A DNA stretch of 64,000 bases from Candidatus Cloacimonetes bacterium HGW-Cloacimonetes-2 (GTDB taxonomy: Bacteria > Cloacimonadota > Cloacimonadia > Cloacimonadales > Cloacimonadaceae), in contig PHBP01000006.1 of NCBI GenBank assembly GCA_002842035.1, positions 85,688-149,687 on the forward strand, given 5' to 3'. The notes under the pieces are model-generated. The model saw only the letters and a list, made by a program, of their open reading frames with translations, ran no database searches and was not told the DNA's origin. Position numbers and translations under genes: made by a program. Shown here piece by piece: positions 36,211 through 44,381 of this stretch. Every line of letters begins with the position of its first letter. The stretch's first letter is position 1.

Positions 36211-37536
36211 ATGCGCTTGAAGACTTTTCCTGGGGGTGTACATCCCCATGATTCAAAGCATTATTCAAATTCCAAACCGATCGTTTCAGCTCCCCTGCCC
36301 TCCAGAGTAATCGTCCCCCTATCCCAACACATAGGCTCTCCAAGTACGCCTATCGTGCAGATCGGGGATGAAGTGCTCGCAGGCCAGAGGATTGCCGAAG
36401 CATCGGGCTTTGTATCAATTCATCATCATGCCCCTATCAGCGGTAAAATCACCAAGATCGAGAAATTCCCCCACCCCGTCGGTAATTTCCAAATGGCTAT
36501 TGAGATTACCGGTGATGGCGAGGACAAATGGATCGATCTGATTGACGAGCCAAATTATCTCGATCTGGCAGCCGACGAACTGAAGAGCCGCATTGCCGAA
36601 GCCGGTATCTGCGGAATGGGCGGCGCCGGATTCCCTACTCAGGTAAAGCTTTCACCTCCTCCGGATAAGCAGATCGATACGATCATCCTGAATGGAGTCG
36701 AATGCGAGCCTTTCCTTACTTCGGATCACCGGCTGATGCTGGAGCATCCCGAAGAGATCATCAGCGGGCTCAAAGCGATTATCAAGATTACCGGAGCCAA
36801 ACAGGGTATGATCGGGATCGAGGCAAACAAGCCGGACGCGATCAAGCTTTTTAGCGATAAGCTGGCCAAAGAAGCCAATCTGGCAGTAGTGCCGCTGGCT
36901 CTGCAATACCCTCAGGGTGCTGAAAAACAGCTTATCTATGCCGCTACCAGACGCAAGGTCCCAAATAAAGGTGGGCTCCCGCTCGCAGTGGGAGTGGTGG
37001 TGCAAAACGTCGCCACAGCCTATGCCATTCACGAAGCCTGCCGTTACAAAAAGCCTCTGGTGGAGCGTATTATCACCGTTACAGGACCAATCGTGAAGAA
37101 TCCTGCTAACTACCGCGCCAGAATCGGTACTCCTTATGCGGAGCTTGTAGCTCTCAGCGGCGGAACGACTGAGGATCTCGGCAAGGTGATCTCCGGCGGG
37201 CCGATGATGGGTTTTGCCCTGCCCAATCTTGATGCTCCGATGTCCAAAGGCTCCAGTGGCTTGGTACTCTTTGGCGTGAAAGACGCTCATGATATGAAGG
37301 AACACGATTGCCTGCGCTGCGCACGTTGCGTTGATGTCTGTCCGCTTGATCTGATGCCGAGTATGATCGCCAGTGCGGTCAAATACAAGAATCTGGAAAT
37401 GGCGATCAAAGCCGGCTTGAATGACTGTATGAAATGCGGTAGTTGCGCCTACGTCTGCCCTGCCCATATCAGGCTGGTACAATGGATAGATACCGGCAAG
37501 ATACGCTGGGCGGAACAACAGCGAGCCAAGAAGTAG
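36211..37536 (+). CDS. rnfC: Rnf electron transport complex subunit C
   Basis: A 441-aa membrane-associated subunit that binds NAD(H) and flavin and passes electrons within the ferredoxin:NAD oxidoreductase. The N-terminal biotin-carrier-like region has HHHAPISGKI and the nucleotide-binding region has GMGGAGFPTQVKL. Two [4Fe-4S] motifs lie near the C-terminus: CLRCARCVDVCP (about 367-378) and CMKCGSCAYVCP (about 407-418). ATG 36211 is preferred to GTG 36205 because AAGGGAG is spaced for it and MRLKTFPGGVHP is the usual RnfC beginning. First gene of a compact rnfCDGEAB operon. Confidence 0.96.
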   Translation: MRLKTFPGGVHPHDSKHYSNSKPIVSAPLPSRVIVPLSQHIGSPSTPIVQIGDEVLAGQRIAEASGFVSIHHHAPISGKITKIEKFPHPVGNFQMAIEITGDGEDKWIDLIDEPNYLDLAADELKSRIAEAGICGMGGAGFPTQVKLSPPPDKQIDTIILNGVECEPFLTSDHRLMLEHPEEIISGLKAIIKITGAKQGMIGIEANKPDAIKLFSDKLAKEANLAVVPLALQYPQGAEKQLIYAATRRKVPNKGGLPLAVGVVVQNVATAYAIHEACRYKKPLVERIITVTGPIVKNPANYRARIGTPYAELVALSGGTTEDLGKVISGGPMMGFALPNLDAPMSKGSSGLVLFGVKDAHDMKEHDCLRCARCVDVCPLDLMPSMIASAVKYKNLEMAIKAGLNDCMKCGSCAYVCPAHIRLVQWIDTGKIRWAEQQRAKK

Positions 37537-37548
37537 GGGAGAAAGATA

Positions 37549-38679
37549 ATGAAAGATAGAATTATAGTATCAGCGGCTCCTCATCTCCACGATCGTACCA
37601 ATATCCCGATGGTGATGTGGAATGTCGTTATCGCCCTGGTGCCGGCTCTCGTTGCAGCAGTCTGGTTCTGGGGTTGGAAGAGCCTTTGGCTTACGCTTTT
37701 GGGAGCTTTCTCAGCAGTCGCAGCAGAGGCATTGGTCCAGAAATTCCGTAAGCTGCCGGTCTCTGTGGCAGATGGCAGTGCCTTCCTTACAGGAATGCTC
37801 TTGTCTTACAATATCTCCGTGGGAGCGCCTTTCTGGCTTCCTATGGTGGGATCGGTCTTTGCGATTATCATCGGCAAGCAGGTCTTTGGCGGGCTGGGCA
37901 ACAATCCTGTCAATCCAGCGCTCTTGGGACGTGCTTTCCTCTTGGCATCCTGGCCTACCCTGATGACAGATAAGTGGGTTCCGGCTCTGAACCGTGCCGT
38001 CAAAGACGGTCATTATGCCCTCAGCGGAATGAACGACCTCTCTCTGATCGCGGCAGACAGTTTGCAGACCGCTTTCCCCAAGGTGCATGCTTTGCTTACC
38101 ACCAGCGCTACACCGCTCAAGGTGGCGCAAACCCTGCGTGACACGACTTGGATCAGCTCTCTCAGTCCTGATCAGGTAGCCAATAAAGCAGTCAGTCTCT
38201 CGGTCTTTGAGAATCTCTTTGATCTTACTACGCTGAAATCTCTCTTTGCGGGGAATATCGGCGGGTGTATCGGTGAAGTCTCAGTCTTTGCGCTGCTATT
38301 GGGTGCTGCTTGGTTGATCTACAAGAATATCATCGACTGGCGTGTGCCATCCTTCTATATAGGCACTGTCTTTGTGATAGCCTTCCTGTTTGGCGGCATC
38401 CCCGGCAGTTCCTACTCCATAGGCTTACCCTTCTTCCATATCTTCTCCGGCGGTTTGATGCTGGGTGCCTTCTTTATGGCAACGGATTATACTACTACGC
38501 CGCTCACCAAGAAAGGAAGGATCATCTTTGGCATAGGTTGCGGCTTGCTCACAATGGTGATCAGGCTGGTGGGAGGTTATCCGGAAGGAGTTTCCTATAG
38601 CATCCTGTTTATGAACGTGATGACTCCTCTGATTGATCGGCTTACCATGCCCAGAGCATTCGGGGAGGCCAGGAAATGA
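37549..38679 (+). CDS. rnfD: Rnf complex subunit D (membrane flavoprotein)
   Basis: A 376-aa integral membrane protein with about ten helices, homologous to NqrB. LTTSATPL near residues 183-190 fits the site where FMN is covalently attached to threonine (Thr188). GNNPVNPALLGRAF and DYTTTPLTKKGR are conserved family segments. It starts 12 bp after rnfC with GGGGAG before the ATG and overlaps rnfG by 4 bp. Confidence 0.95.
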   Translation: MKDRIIVSAAPHLHDRTNIPMVMWNVVIALVPALVAAVWFWGWKSLWLTLLGAFSAVAAEALVQKFRKLPVSVADGSAFLTGMLLSYNISVGAPFWLPMVGSVFAIIIGKQVFGGLGNNPVNPALLGRAFLLASWPTLMTDKWVPALNRAVKDGHYALSGMNDLSLIAADSLQTAFPKVHALLTTSATPLKVAQTLRDTTWISSLSPDQVANKAVSLSVFENLFDLTTLKSLFAGNIGGCIGEVSVFALLLGAAWLIYKNIIDWRVPSFYIGTVFVIAFLFGGIPGSSYSIGLPFFHIFSGGLMLGAFFMATDYTTTPLTKKGRIIFGIGCGLLTMVIRLVGGYPEGVSYSILFMNVMTPLIDRLTMPRAFGEARK

Positions 38680-39233
38680 AGTACTACATCACGCTTACAC
38701 TTACTCTCCTGATCTTTTGTGCGGTGGCAAGCGGTATCCTGGCTTATGTCAATTCGCTTACCAGCCCTATCATTGCAGATCGTAAAGCACAGGAAGAGAT
38801 AGCCACTCGCGCTTTGCTGATCCCGGGTGCAGAATTCACCGAGCACAAAGCCAAGGCAGATACCAACTTCGTGTACTATGTGGCAAGCAAGGACAGCACA
38901 GTAGTCGGATATACCTTTATTGCCACTGGAACAGGCTATGCCGGTCCGGTGAAGACGATGGTCGGTCTCGATAAAGACCTCAAGGTCATCACTATCAAAG
39001 TGACAGACCAGGCGGAAACACCCGGCTTGGGTGCCAATTGCACCAAGGAAGACTTCCCGGAGCGTTTCAAGGGACGCGCGGAAGCAGAACTTATGGTTGA
39101 CAAAGACATTGGCCCCACAGGCATCAAGTCCCTTACAGGCGCAACCATCACAACCCGTGCTATTGCAAATTCCATCAGAGGTCAAATCCTGATGCTCAAG
39201 GCAGATCTCGATACAGCAGGAGAAACGTTATGA
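38676..39233 (+). CDS. rnfG: Rnf complex subunit G (periplasmic covalent FMN subunit)
   Basis: 185 aa with an N-terminal membrane anchor (about 4-25) and an FMN-binding domain outside the membrane. The covalent FMN motif SLTGATITT lies near 151-159, and ETPGLGANCTKEDFPERF is the conserved segment before it. The start codon overlaps the rnfD stop (ATGA) and the gene's own stop overlaps the rnfE start, so translation is coupled through the operon. Confidence 0.95.
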   Translation: MKYYITLTLTLLIFCAVASGILAYVNSLTSPIIADRKAQEEIATRALLIPGAEFTEHKAKADTNFVYYVASKDSTVVGYTFIATGTGYAGPVKTMVGLDKDLKVITIKVTDQAETPGLGANCTKEDFPERFKGRAEAELMVDKDIGPTGIKSLTGATITTRAIANSIRGQILMLKADLDTAGETL

Positions 39234-39820
39234 GCTTTATAAAAGAACTTAGCAAGGGCATCGTAAAAGAGAATCCGATCTTTGTGATCGTGCTTGGAAT
39301 GTGCCCCACTCTGGCGGTCTCCACTTCGGTGCAAAACGCTCTGGGTATGGGACTCGCAGCGACCTTTGTCTTGATGTGTTCCAATATGATCATATCACTG
39401 ATCAAAGATATTACTCCCGAGAAGATCCGCATCCCGATCTACATCGTGGTGATTGCAGCATTCGTGACGATCGTCGATATGGCGATGGCAGCTTATGTGC
39501 CGGATCTGCACAAGAGCCTCGGTATCTTCATCCCGTTGATCGTAGTAAACTGCATCATCCTGGGACGTGCGGAGGCTTTTGCCAGCAAAAACAACATCCT
39601 CAATTCCCTGGCTGATGCCATCGGTATGGGTGCCGGATTCACTCTCTCGCTCACCGTGGTTGCTACCATCCGCGAGATCCTGGGCAATGGCACCTGGCTC
39701 AATATCCAAGTATTGCCAAAGACCTATCAGCCGATGCTGGTAGCGATCCTGGCACCCGGTGCCTTCATCACCCTGGGCTTTTTGATGGCTCTGATCAATC
39801 TAATTAAGGAAAGGAGATAA
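39230..39820 (+). CDS. rnfE: Rnf complex subunit E
   Basis: A 196-aa six-helix membrane subunit paired with RnfA to form the ion- and electron-conducting core. Family motifs GMCPTLAVSTSVQNALGMG and IPLIVVNCIILGRAEAFASKN are present; the cysteines at CPTLA and NCIILGRAEA correspond to those that hold the intramembrane iron-sulfur centre in Rnf/Nqr. It overlaps rnfG by 4 bp. Confidence 0.95.
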   Translation: MSFIKELSKGIVKENPIFVIVLGMCPTLAVSTSVQNALGMGLAATFVLMCSNMIISLIKDITPEKIRIPIYIVVIAAFVTIVDMAMAAYVPDLHKSLGIFIPLIVVNCIILGRAEAFASKNNILNSLADAIGMGAGFTLSLTVVATIREILGNGTWLNIQVLPKTYQPMLVAILAPGAFITLGFLMALINLIKERR

Positions 39821-39822
39821 AG

Positions 39823-40431
39823 ATGGGATACCTTGGTGAAATCTTCGTAATGGCGATGACCGCCATCTTTATCCAGAACTTCGTATTATCACGCTTTCTG
39901 GGATTATGCCCTTACCTGGGCGTCTCCAAAAAGCTGGATTCAGCAATGGGTATGGGCTTGGCAGTGATCTTTGTGATGACCCTGGCATCCGCCTTTACTT
40001 TCCTGATCCAAAAGTATTTACTGATTGCCCTGGGGCTCGAATACCTGCAGACAATTGCTTTTATTCTTACGATTGCTGCGCTGGTACAATTTGTGGAGAT
40101 GGTGATCCAGAAGAACGCACCTGCTCTCTACAAAAGCCTCGGCGTTTACCTTCCCCTGATCACCACCAACTGCGCTGTGCTTGGTGTCGCAATCCTCAAC
40201 ACCAAGACCTTCCGCAGCGACGGTATCACCCCCTACAACTTCCTGGATGCCACTCTGAATGGCTTCTTCAGCGGGGTTGGTTTTACCTTTGTGCTGCTGG
40301 CAATGGCTGGTCTCAGGATGCGCCTGGAGATGGCTCCGCTACCCAAGAGTATGAAAGGTATGCCCATCAGTCTGATCCTGGCAGGGATTATGGCGCTGGC
40401 TTTCTACGGCTTTATGGGCTTTAAGATCTGA
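39823..40431 (+). CDS. rnfA: Rnf complex subunit A
   Basis: A 202-aa six-helix membrane protein homologous to RnfE with inverted topology. FVLSRFLGLCPYLGVSKKLDSAMGMG and LPLITTNCAVLGVAILN carry the matching cysteine positions. It begins 2 bp after rnfE with AAGGAGA as ribosome site. The final IPLILAGIMALAFYGFMGF helix is typical. Confidence 0.95.
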   Translation: MGYLGEIFVMAMTAIFIQNFVLSRFLGLCPYLGVSKKLDSAMGMGLAVIFVMTLASAFTFLIQKYLLIALGLEYLQTIAFILTIAALVQFVEMVIQKNAPALYKSLGVYLPLITTNCAVLGVAILNTKTFRSDGITPYNFLDATLNGFFSGVGFTFVLLAMAGLRMRLEMAPLPKSMKGMPISLILAGIMALAFYGFMGFKI

Positions 40432-40440
40432 GGAGGAGAG

Positions 40441-41469
40441 ATGATGATAATACTGCTTAATACCGCATCTGCTCCCCTGATGTCCACCCTCTTGCCTCCG
40501 ATCCTGATCGTAGGCGGGATGGGACTGATCTTTGGGCTGGTACTGGCTATCGCCTCAAAGATATTTTTCGTAAAGGTTGATCCCCGCGTCACCGAGATTC
40601 TGGAAGCTCTGCCCGGTGCCAATTGCGGTGCCTGCGGAGAAGCCGGATGCGCCGGATATGCCGATGCAATCGTCAACAAAGGCGAATTGATCAACAAATG
40701 CGCACCCGGTGGCAGTAACGCTGTATTCGCAATCGCAAAGATAATGGGCGTCGAAGCCAGCACCACTATCCGCAAAGTATCCGTTATCCATTGCAGTTCC
40801 GGTGGTTACACAAACACTAACTGGCGCTATTCCTACGAAGGTGTGAGCTCTTGCAAAGCCGCTGTCAACATTGCCGGCGGACCAAACCGCTGCGATTACG
40901 GCTGTATGGGGCTAAACGACTGTATGAACGCCTGTATGTTTGATGCCATCAGCCTCGACGAAAACGGCATCCGCGTAATCAATTACGACCGCTGCACCGG
41001 CTGTGGAGCTTGCGTTGTCGCCTGCCCGCGTCAATTGCCCCAGCTTGTCCCGATCGACCACTGCGTCTATATCAAATGCTCGTCCAAAGATAAAGGCAAT
41101 GTCGCCAAGCAGTTATGCGGCAACAACGCACCCTGCATAGGATGCGGAATCTGCAGCCGTAACTGCCCCGTCAATGCCATCACAGTGAAGGACAATCTGG
41201 CGCGAATCGATTATGACGTCTGCATCAATTGCGGCATCTGCGCCACCAAGTGTCCCACTCACGCTATCCAGGATCTGCTTGCCGGCAAACGCAAAAAGGC
41301 AGAGATCGAGCCTGAGAAATGCATTGGCTGCACCATCTGCGCCAAAAACTGCCCTGTGAGCGCGATCTCCGGAGAGCTCAAACAGGTGCACGTCATTAAC
41401 AAGGAAGCTTGCGTGGGCTGCGAGATCTGCGTACAGAAATGCCCCAAGAAAGCAATTAAAATGGTCTGA
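40441..41469 (+). CDS. rnfB: Rnf complex subunit B with seven iron-sulfur motifs
   Basis: A 342-aa subunit that accepts electrons from ferredoxin. An N-terminal membrane helix (about 18-43) is followed by the Fe-S domain (CGACGEAGCAGYADAI ... INKC). Six ferredoxin-type cysteine sets follow: CDYGCMGLNDCMNAC, CTGCGACVVACP, CIGCGICSRNCP, CINCGICATKCP, CIGCTICAKNCP and CVGCEICVQKCP. The last pair (from about 285) resembles the C-terminal dicluster domain of NuoF/HydB-type proteins and extends beyond shorter proteobacterial RnfB. It is the last gene of the operon and ends before a strong terminator. Confidence 0.95.
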   Translation: MMIILLNTASAPLMSTLLPPILIVGGMGLIFGLVLAIASKIFFVKVDPRVTEILEALPGANCGACGEAGCAGYADAIVNKGELINKCAPGGSNAVFAIAKIMGVEASTTIRKVSVIHCSSGGYTNTNWRYSYEGVSSCKAAVNIAGGPNRCDYGCMGLNDCMNACMFDAISLDENGIRVINYDRCTGCGACVVACPRQLPQLVPIDHCVYIKCSSKDKGNVAKQLCGNNAPCIGCGICSRNCPVNAITVKDNLARIDYDVCINCGICATKCPTHAIQDLLAGKRKKAEIEPEKCIGCTICAKNCPVSAISGELKQVHVINKEACVGCEICVQKCPKKAIKMV

Positions 41470-41489
41470 TAGACCTCTCAATATGTCAT

Positions 41490-41518
41490 AGGCGCGGGGA
41501 TAACCTGCGCCTTTTTTT
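41490..41518 (+). terminator. Terminator of the rnf operon
   Basis: AGGCGCGGG (41490-41498) and CCTGCGCCT form a 9-bp stem with loop GATAA, followed by seven to eight Ts, 20 bp after the rnfB stop. Confidence 0.9.
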
Positions 41519-41751
41519 GCTCTCAGTGGGCATCTGCTATGACCTAAGAATACACCCCAATTACTATGATTCACCGCGTACTTGGGGAATTATTCCTCTC
41601 GATTTGTGGATGGGATTCCACAACTTCTTGCTCAATATCAACACAAGCGCTAATTTCGGACTCAGGTTAATTACCTTAACTATAAGGCAATTTATGTATT
41701 TACGATTTACATTCAATTGGAACGCGGCTTGCGATTATATATAGCATAGTT

Positions 41752-41858
41752 CCGAAATCGGCAACCCCTGCCGAAGCTGCAGCCTGCCCCTGGCTGTGGC
41801 CATGACCTCCTAAGTCAAAACCTGTAAGCCCCCACCGCAAGGCGGGGGTTTTCTTTTT
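41752..41858 (+). ncRNA. Candidate small regulatory RNA with C-rich loops
   Basis: No gene lies on the plus strand here, yet there is a candidate promoter (TTGGAA 41717-41722, 17 bp, TATAGC 41740-41745) and a strong terminator at 41829-41858. Between them are a 6-bp hairpin TCGGCA/TGCCGA (41758-41774) with loop ACCCC, a 9-bp hairpin (41776-41800) with loop TGCCCCT, and a single-stranded CCTCCT (41806-41811), the exact complement of a Shine-Dalgarno sequence. C-rich loops plus a terminator are typical of RNAs that block ribosome binding sites (RsaE/RoxS type). I found no match to 6S, SRP, tmRNA or RNase P RNA. Confidence 0.45.
41829..41858 (+). terminator. Rho-independent terminator with no coding gene upstream
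   Basis: CCCCCACC (41829-41836) pairs with GGCGGGGG (41841-41848) around GCAA with one A-C mismatch, followed by TTTTCTTTTT. The nearest plus-strand gene already has its own terminator 310 bp earlier, so this one implies a separate transcript. Confidence 0.8.
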
Positions 41859-41880
41859 CCGGTGATTTTCCTTTTCTTGC

Positions 41881-41950
41881 TCCTTGAATTCTTGGGTGAT
41901 CCCCTAGTGATCCCCTAGTGATCCCCTAGTGACGACAAGGGGATCTCGGC
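41881..41950 (-). repeat. GGGATCACTAG tail module, isolated copy F
   Basis: Minus-strand order: GATCCCCTTGTCGTCACTAG, then GGGATCACTAG units three times, then CCAAGAATTCAAG. The right arm of the hairpin (ACAAGGGG) is replaced by CACTAGGGG, as in copy D. No double hairpin is attached. Confidence 0.7.
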
Positions 41951-42006
41951 AGGATTACGATAGGACTACGGGAGAATTCAAAGGGGAGGCTGAGACAAAT
42001 CATCAT

Positions 42007-42039
42007 AAAGCAAAACCCGGCTGATAATTACCAACCGGG
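42007..42039 (-). terminator. Terminator of the copA gene
   Basis: Minus-strand CCCGGTTG (42039-42032) pairs with CAGCCGGG (42023-42016) around 8 bases, then TTTTGCTTT. It is 29 bp past the copA stop. Confidence 0.8.
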
Positions 42040-42067
42040 CTAATCGTCTGGCATAAGGAGTGTTTCT

Positions 42068-44284
42068 TTACAAGTTCAATCTTTTCAGCAGATTGGCGTT
42101 GGTAACGACCGTGATGGAGCTGCCTGCCATTGCGATCTCAGCGATCACGGGATGAAGCAATCCAAGGATAGCCAAAGGTATGGCAATCAGATTGTAAAAG
42201 AACGCCCAAAACAGGTTTTGACGTATCTTTCTGAAGGTGGCGTTGGAGAGCTTGACAGCCTTGGGAAGCTGGGCTAAGTCACTGCGCATTATGGTGATGT
42301 CCGCCGCTTCAATGGCAATATCGGTGCCCTGTCCCATAGCGATGCCAATGTCGGCTTGCTTGAGGGCAGGAGCGTCGTTGATCCCATCGCCCACCATCGC
42401 AACTGCTCCATAGCTCTCCTGCAGCTTGCGGATGGCGGCAGCTTTCTCCGTGGGCAGGACGTTTGCCACCACATCGTCGATACCGCATTGAGCAGCAATG
42501 GCGCGGGCAGTGGTCTCGTTGTCACCGCTGATCATTATGCTCTTGATGCCGAGGGCGTGGAGCGCGCCGATGGTCTGCGAGGCTTCCTCTTTGAGAGTGT
42601 CCGCAAGCCGGAACACAGAGATAAGTTTATCATCATCAGCCAGATAGACACGGGTTGCGTGAGCCAGGTCGTTGCTTTCAGGCTCAGTAATTGAAATGCC
42701 AAGTTCCGTGAGATAAGACTCTTTGCCAACGTGATAGTTCTTGCCGTTGATGCTGCCGGAAACGCCTTTGCCGGGGGCATTACGGAAGTTATCCACCTTG
42801 TAGAGGGTGGAGAAAGGCAGTTTTGATGCGCGCAGGATGGCTTTGGCGAGAGGATGTTCAGAGAGTGCTTCCAGCGATGCAGCGAGTTTCATAGCCTCGG
42901 CTTCTTCACCCACAAGTGTATGATGCCGGAGCAATTCCGGCTGTCCATAAGTCAGCGTTCCGGTCTTGTCAAATGCCATAACTTTGATGTCTTTCATCCG
43001 CTGCAGAGCCTCACCATTACGGATCAGGATGCCGTGCTGCGCGCCCATACCGCTGCCTACCATCAGAGCGGTCGGAGTTGCCAGACCCAATGCGCAGGGA
43101 CAGGCAATCACCAGCACAGCGATTGCCGCCATCAAAGCGGCTGCCAGGCCGGTGCTGGGGAGATTGAGCCGGATGATCAGACCAATGGTCGTGGATATGG
43201 AGGTCATCAGATCCGGAAATACAAGCCAGATCAGGAAAGTAAGCGCAGCCAATACAAGGATCACAGGCACAAAGACCGAAGTTATTTTGTCCGCCAGGAC
43301 TTGGATCGGGACCTTGGAATGCTGGGCTTCCTGGACGAGCTTGATCACCTGGGCAAGGAAGGTGTCGCTGCCGATCTTTTGGGCTTCTACTTGCAAATAG
43401 CCGTCCTGAACGATCGTGGAGCCTAGAACGTGATCACCCGGTTTGCGGAAGACAGGCATTGATTCACCGGTCGCCATCGATTCGTCAAGCACGCTTTCGC
43501 CCATCACAATCACACCGTCTGTGGCGACTTTCATCCCTGGTTTGACGATGAAGATATCGCCTAGTTTCAGCTTGTGAATGGGGATTTCGATCTCTTGACC
43601 GTCCTGGAGGATCAGAGCCGTTTTGGCACCGAGATTGAGCAGTTTTCGGATTGCTTCGGATGCCTTGCCACGGGCACGGTATTCGAGGTAGCGTCCGGTC
43701 AAATGGAAGGCGAGAATCATCCCGGCAATACCGGTAAAGGCGTGTCCATCAATGCCTTTGACCACGAGAGAGAGAGGCAGTACCATCAGCGAAGAGATAG
43801 TGCCCAGGGCGATCAGGACATCCATATTGGCAGAGCCTGATCTTACTGATTTGAAGGCAGAGACATAGACGTTGCGGGCAGGAAAAAGCATCAGGAGGAC
43901 AGACAAGCCAAACATAATCCACAGATCTGAGTACATACTTAAGAGGTGAACCCCCCAGATCATATGGCTCAGCATCAGCTCCATAATGACGATGGTAACT
44001 GCCCAGGTGAGGATCATCCGGTCGCGTGATTGTTTCATCTTGAGTATCTGCTCGTCCTCAGTAAGGATGGCTTCTCCACGCAGGCTAAAACCTAGGGATT
44101 TAACGATTTTTTCCAGATCTTCGGGCTTTACTTTGCGGTCATCAAGCTCCAGGCTGGCTTCTTCGAGAGCGAGATTGACATGCGCCATACTGACGCCCGG
44201 CATCTCAGCAAGAGCCTTTTCTACTCTGGCGCTGCAGGATGCACAGTGCATTCCGTCAATACCGATGCTGATTTGTTTCTTCAT
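42068..44284 (-). CDS. copA: Copper-translocating P1B-type ATPase (CopA-like)
   Basis: A 738-aa inner-membrane metal pump. One N-terminal heavy-metal-associated domain carries GMHCASC (Cys14, Cys17). The intramembrane metal site CPC is at 395-397 (ACPCALGLATP), the phosphorylated Asp439 is in DKTGTLT, SEHPLAKAI is the HP nucleotide motif, and MVGDGINDAPAL completes the catalytic core. CPC points to Cu(I) or Ag(I) efflux. It is transcribed alone, with a strong promoter that overlaps a 14-bp dyad and its own terminator. No chaperone or regulator gene is adjacent. Confidence 0.95.
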   Translation of the reverse strand: MKKQISIGIDGMHCASCSARVEKALAEMPGVSMAHVNLALEEASLELDDRKVKPEDLEKIVKSLGFSLRGEAILTEDEQILKMKQSRDRMILTWAVTIVIMELMLSHMIWGVHLLSMYSDLWIMFGLSVLLMLFPARNVYVSAFKSVRSGSANMDVLIALGTISSLMVLPLSLVVKGIDGHAFTGIAGMILAFHLTGRYLEYRARGKASEAIRKLLNLGAKTALILQDGQEIEIPIHKLKLGDIFIVKPGMKVATDGVIVMGESVLDESMATGESMPVFRKPGDHVLGSTIVQDGYLQVEAQKIGSDTFLAQVIKLVQEAQHSKVPIQVLADKITSVFVPVILVLAALTFLIWLVFPDLMTSISTTIGLIIRLNLPSTGLAAALMAAIAVLVIACPCALGLATPTALMVGSGMGAQHGILIRNGEALQRMKDIKVMAFDKTGTLTYGQPELLRHHTLVGEEAEAMKLAASLEALSEHPLAKAILRASKLPFSTLYKVDNFRNAPGKGVSGSINGKNYHVGKESYLTELGISITEPESNDLAHATRVYLADDDKLISVFRLADTLKEEASQTIGALHALGIKSIMISGDNETTARAIAAQCGIDDVVANVLPTEKAAAIRKLQESYGAVAMVGDGINDAPALKQADIGIAMGQGTDIAIEAADITIMRSDLAQLPKAVKLSNATFRKIRQNLFWAFFYNLIAIPLAILGLLHPVIAEIAMAGSSITVVTNANLLKRLNL

Positions 44285-44319
44285 TGTAGTTCCTCTGGGA
44301 TAGCATAGTTTTTATGTAT

Positions 44320-44357
44320 AATATAAAGGTACAATCGACCTGTAGCAAGTGCTTGCT
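44320..44357 (-). promoter_or_regulatory. copA promoter with overlapping dyad operator
   Basis: Minus-strand TTGCTA (44348-44343) and TATATT (44325-44320) with a 17-bp spacer, 35 bp upstream of the ATG. A perfect inverted repeat AGCAAGTGCTTGCT (44344-44357, arms of 6 with a 2-base centre) covers the -35. A metal-responsive regulator binding there is likely but unproven. Confidence 0.6.
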
Positions 44358-44381
44358 TTCTGTATCAACTAAGGCAGGGGT

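Noticed and set aside
36652-37518. 288-codon minus-strand frame
   Set aside because: Antisense to rnfC, which is certain.
41517-41744. 75-codon frame after the rnf terminator
   Set aside because: Starts inside the terminator's T run, has no ribosome site, and its end overlaps the candidate small-RNA promoter.
41752-41858. Identity as SRP RNA, 6S RNA or tmRNA
   Set aside because: The SRP GGAAG tetraloop region, a long 6S-type rod with bubble and a tRNA-like tmRNA end are all missing.
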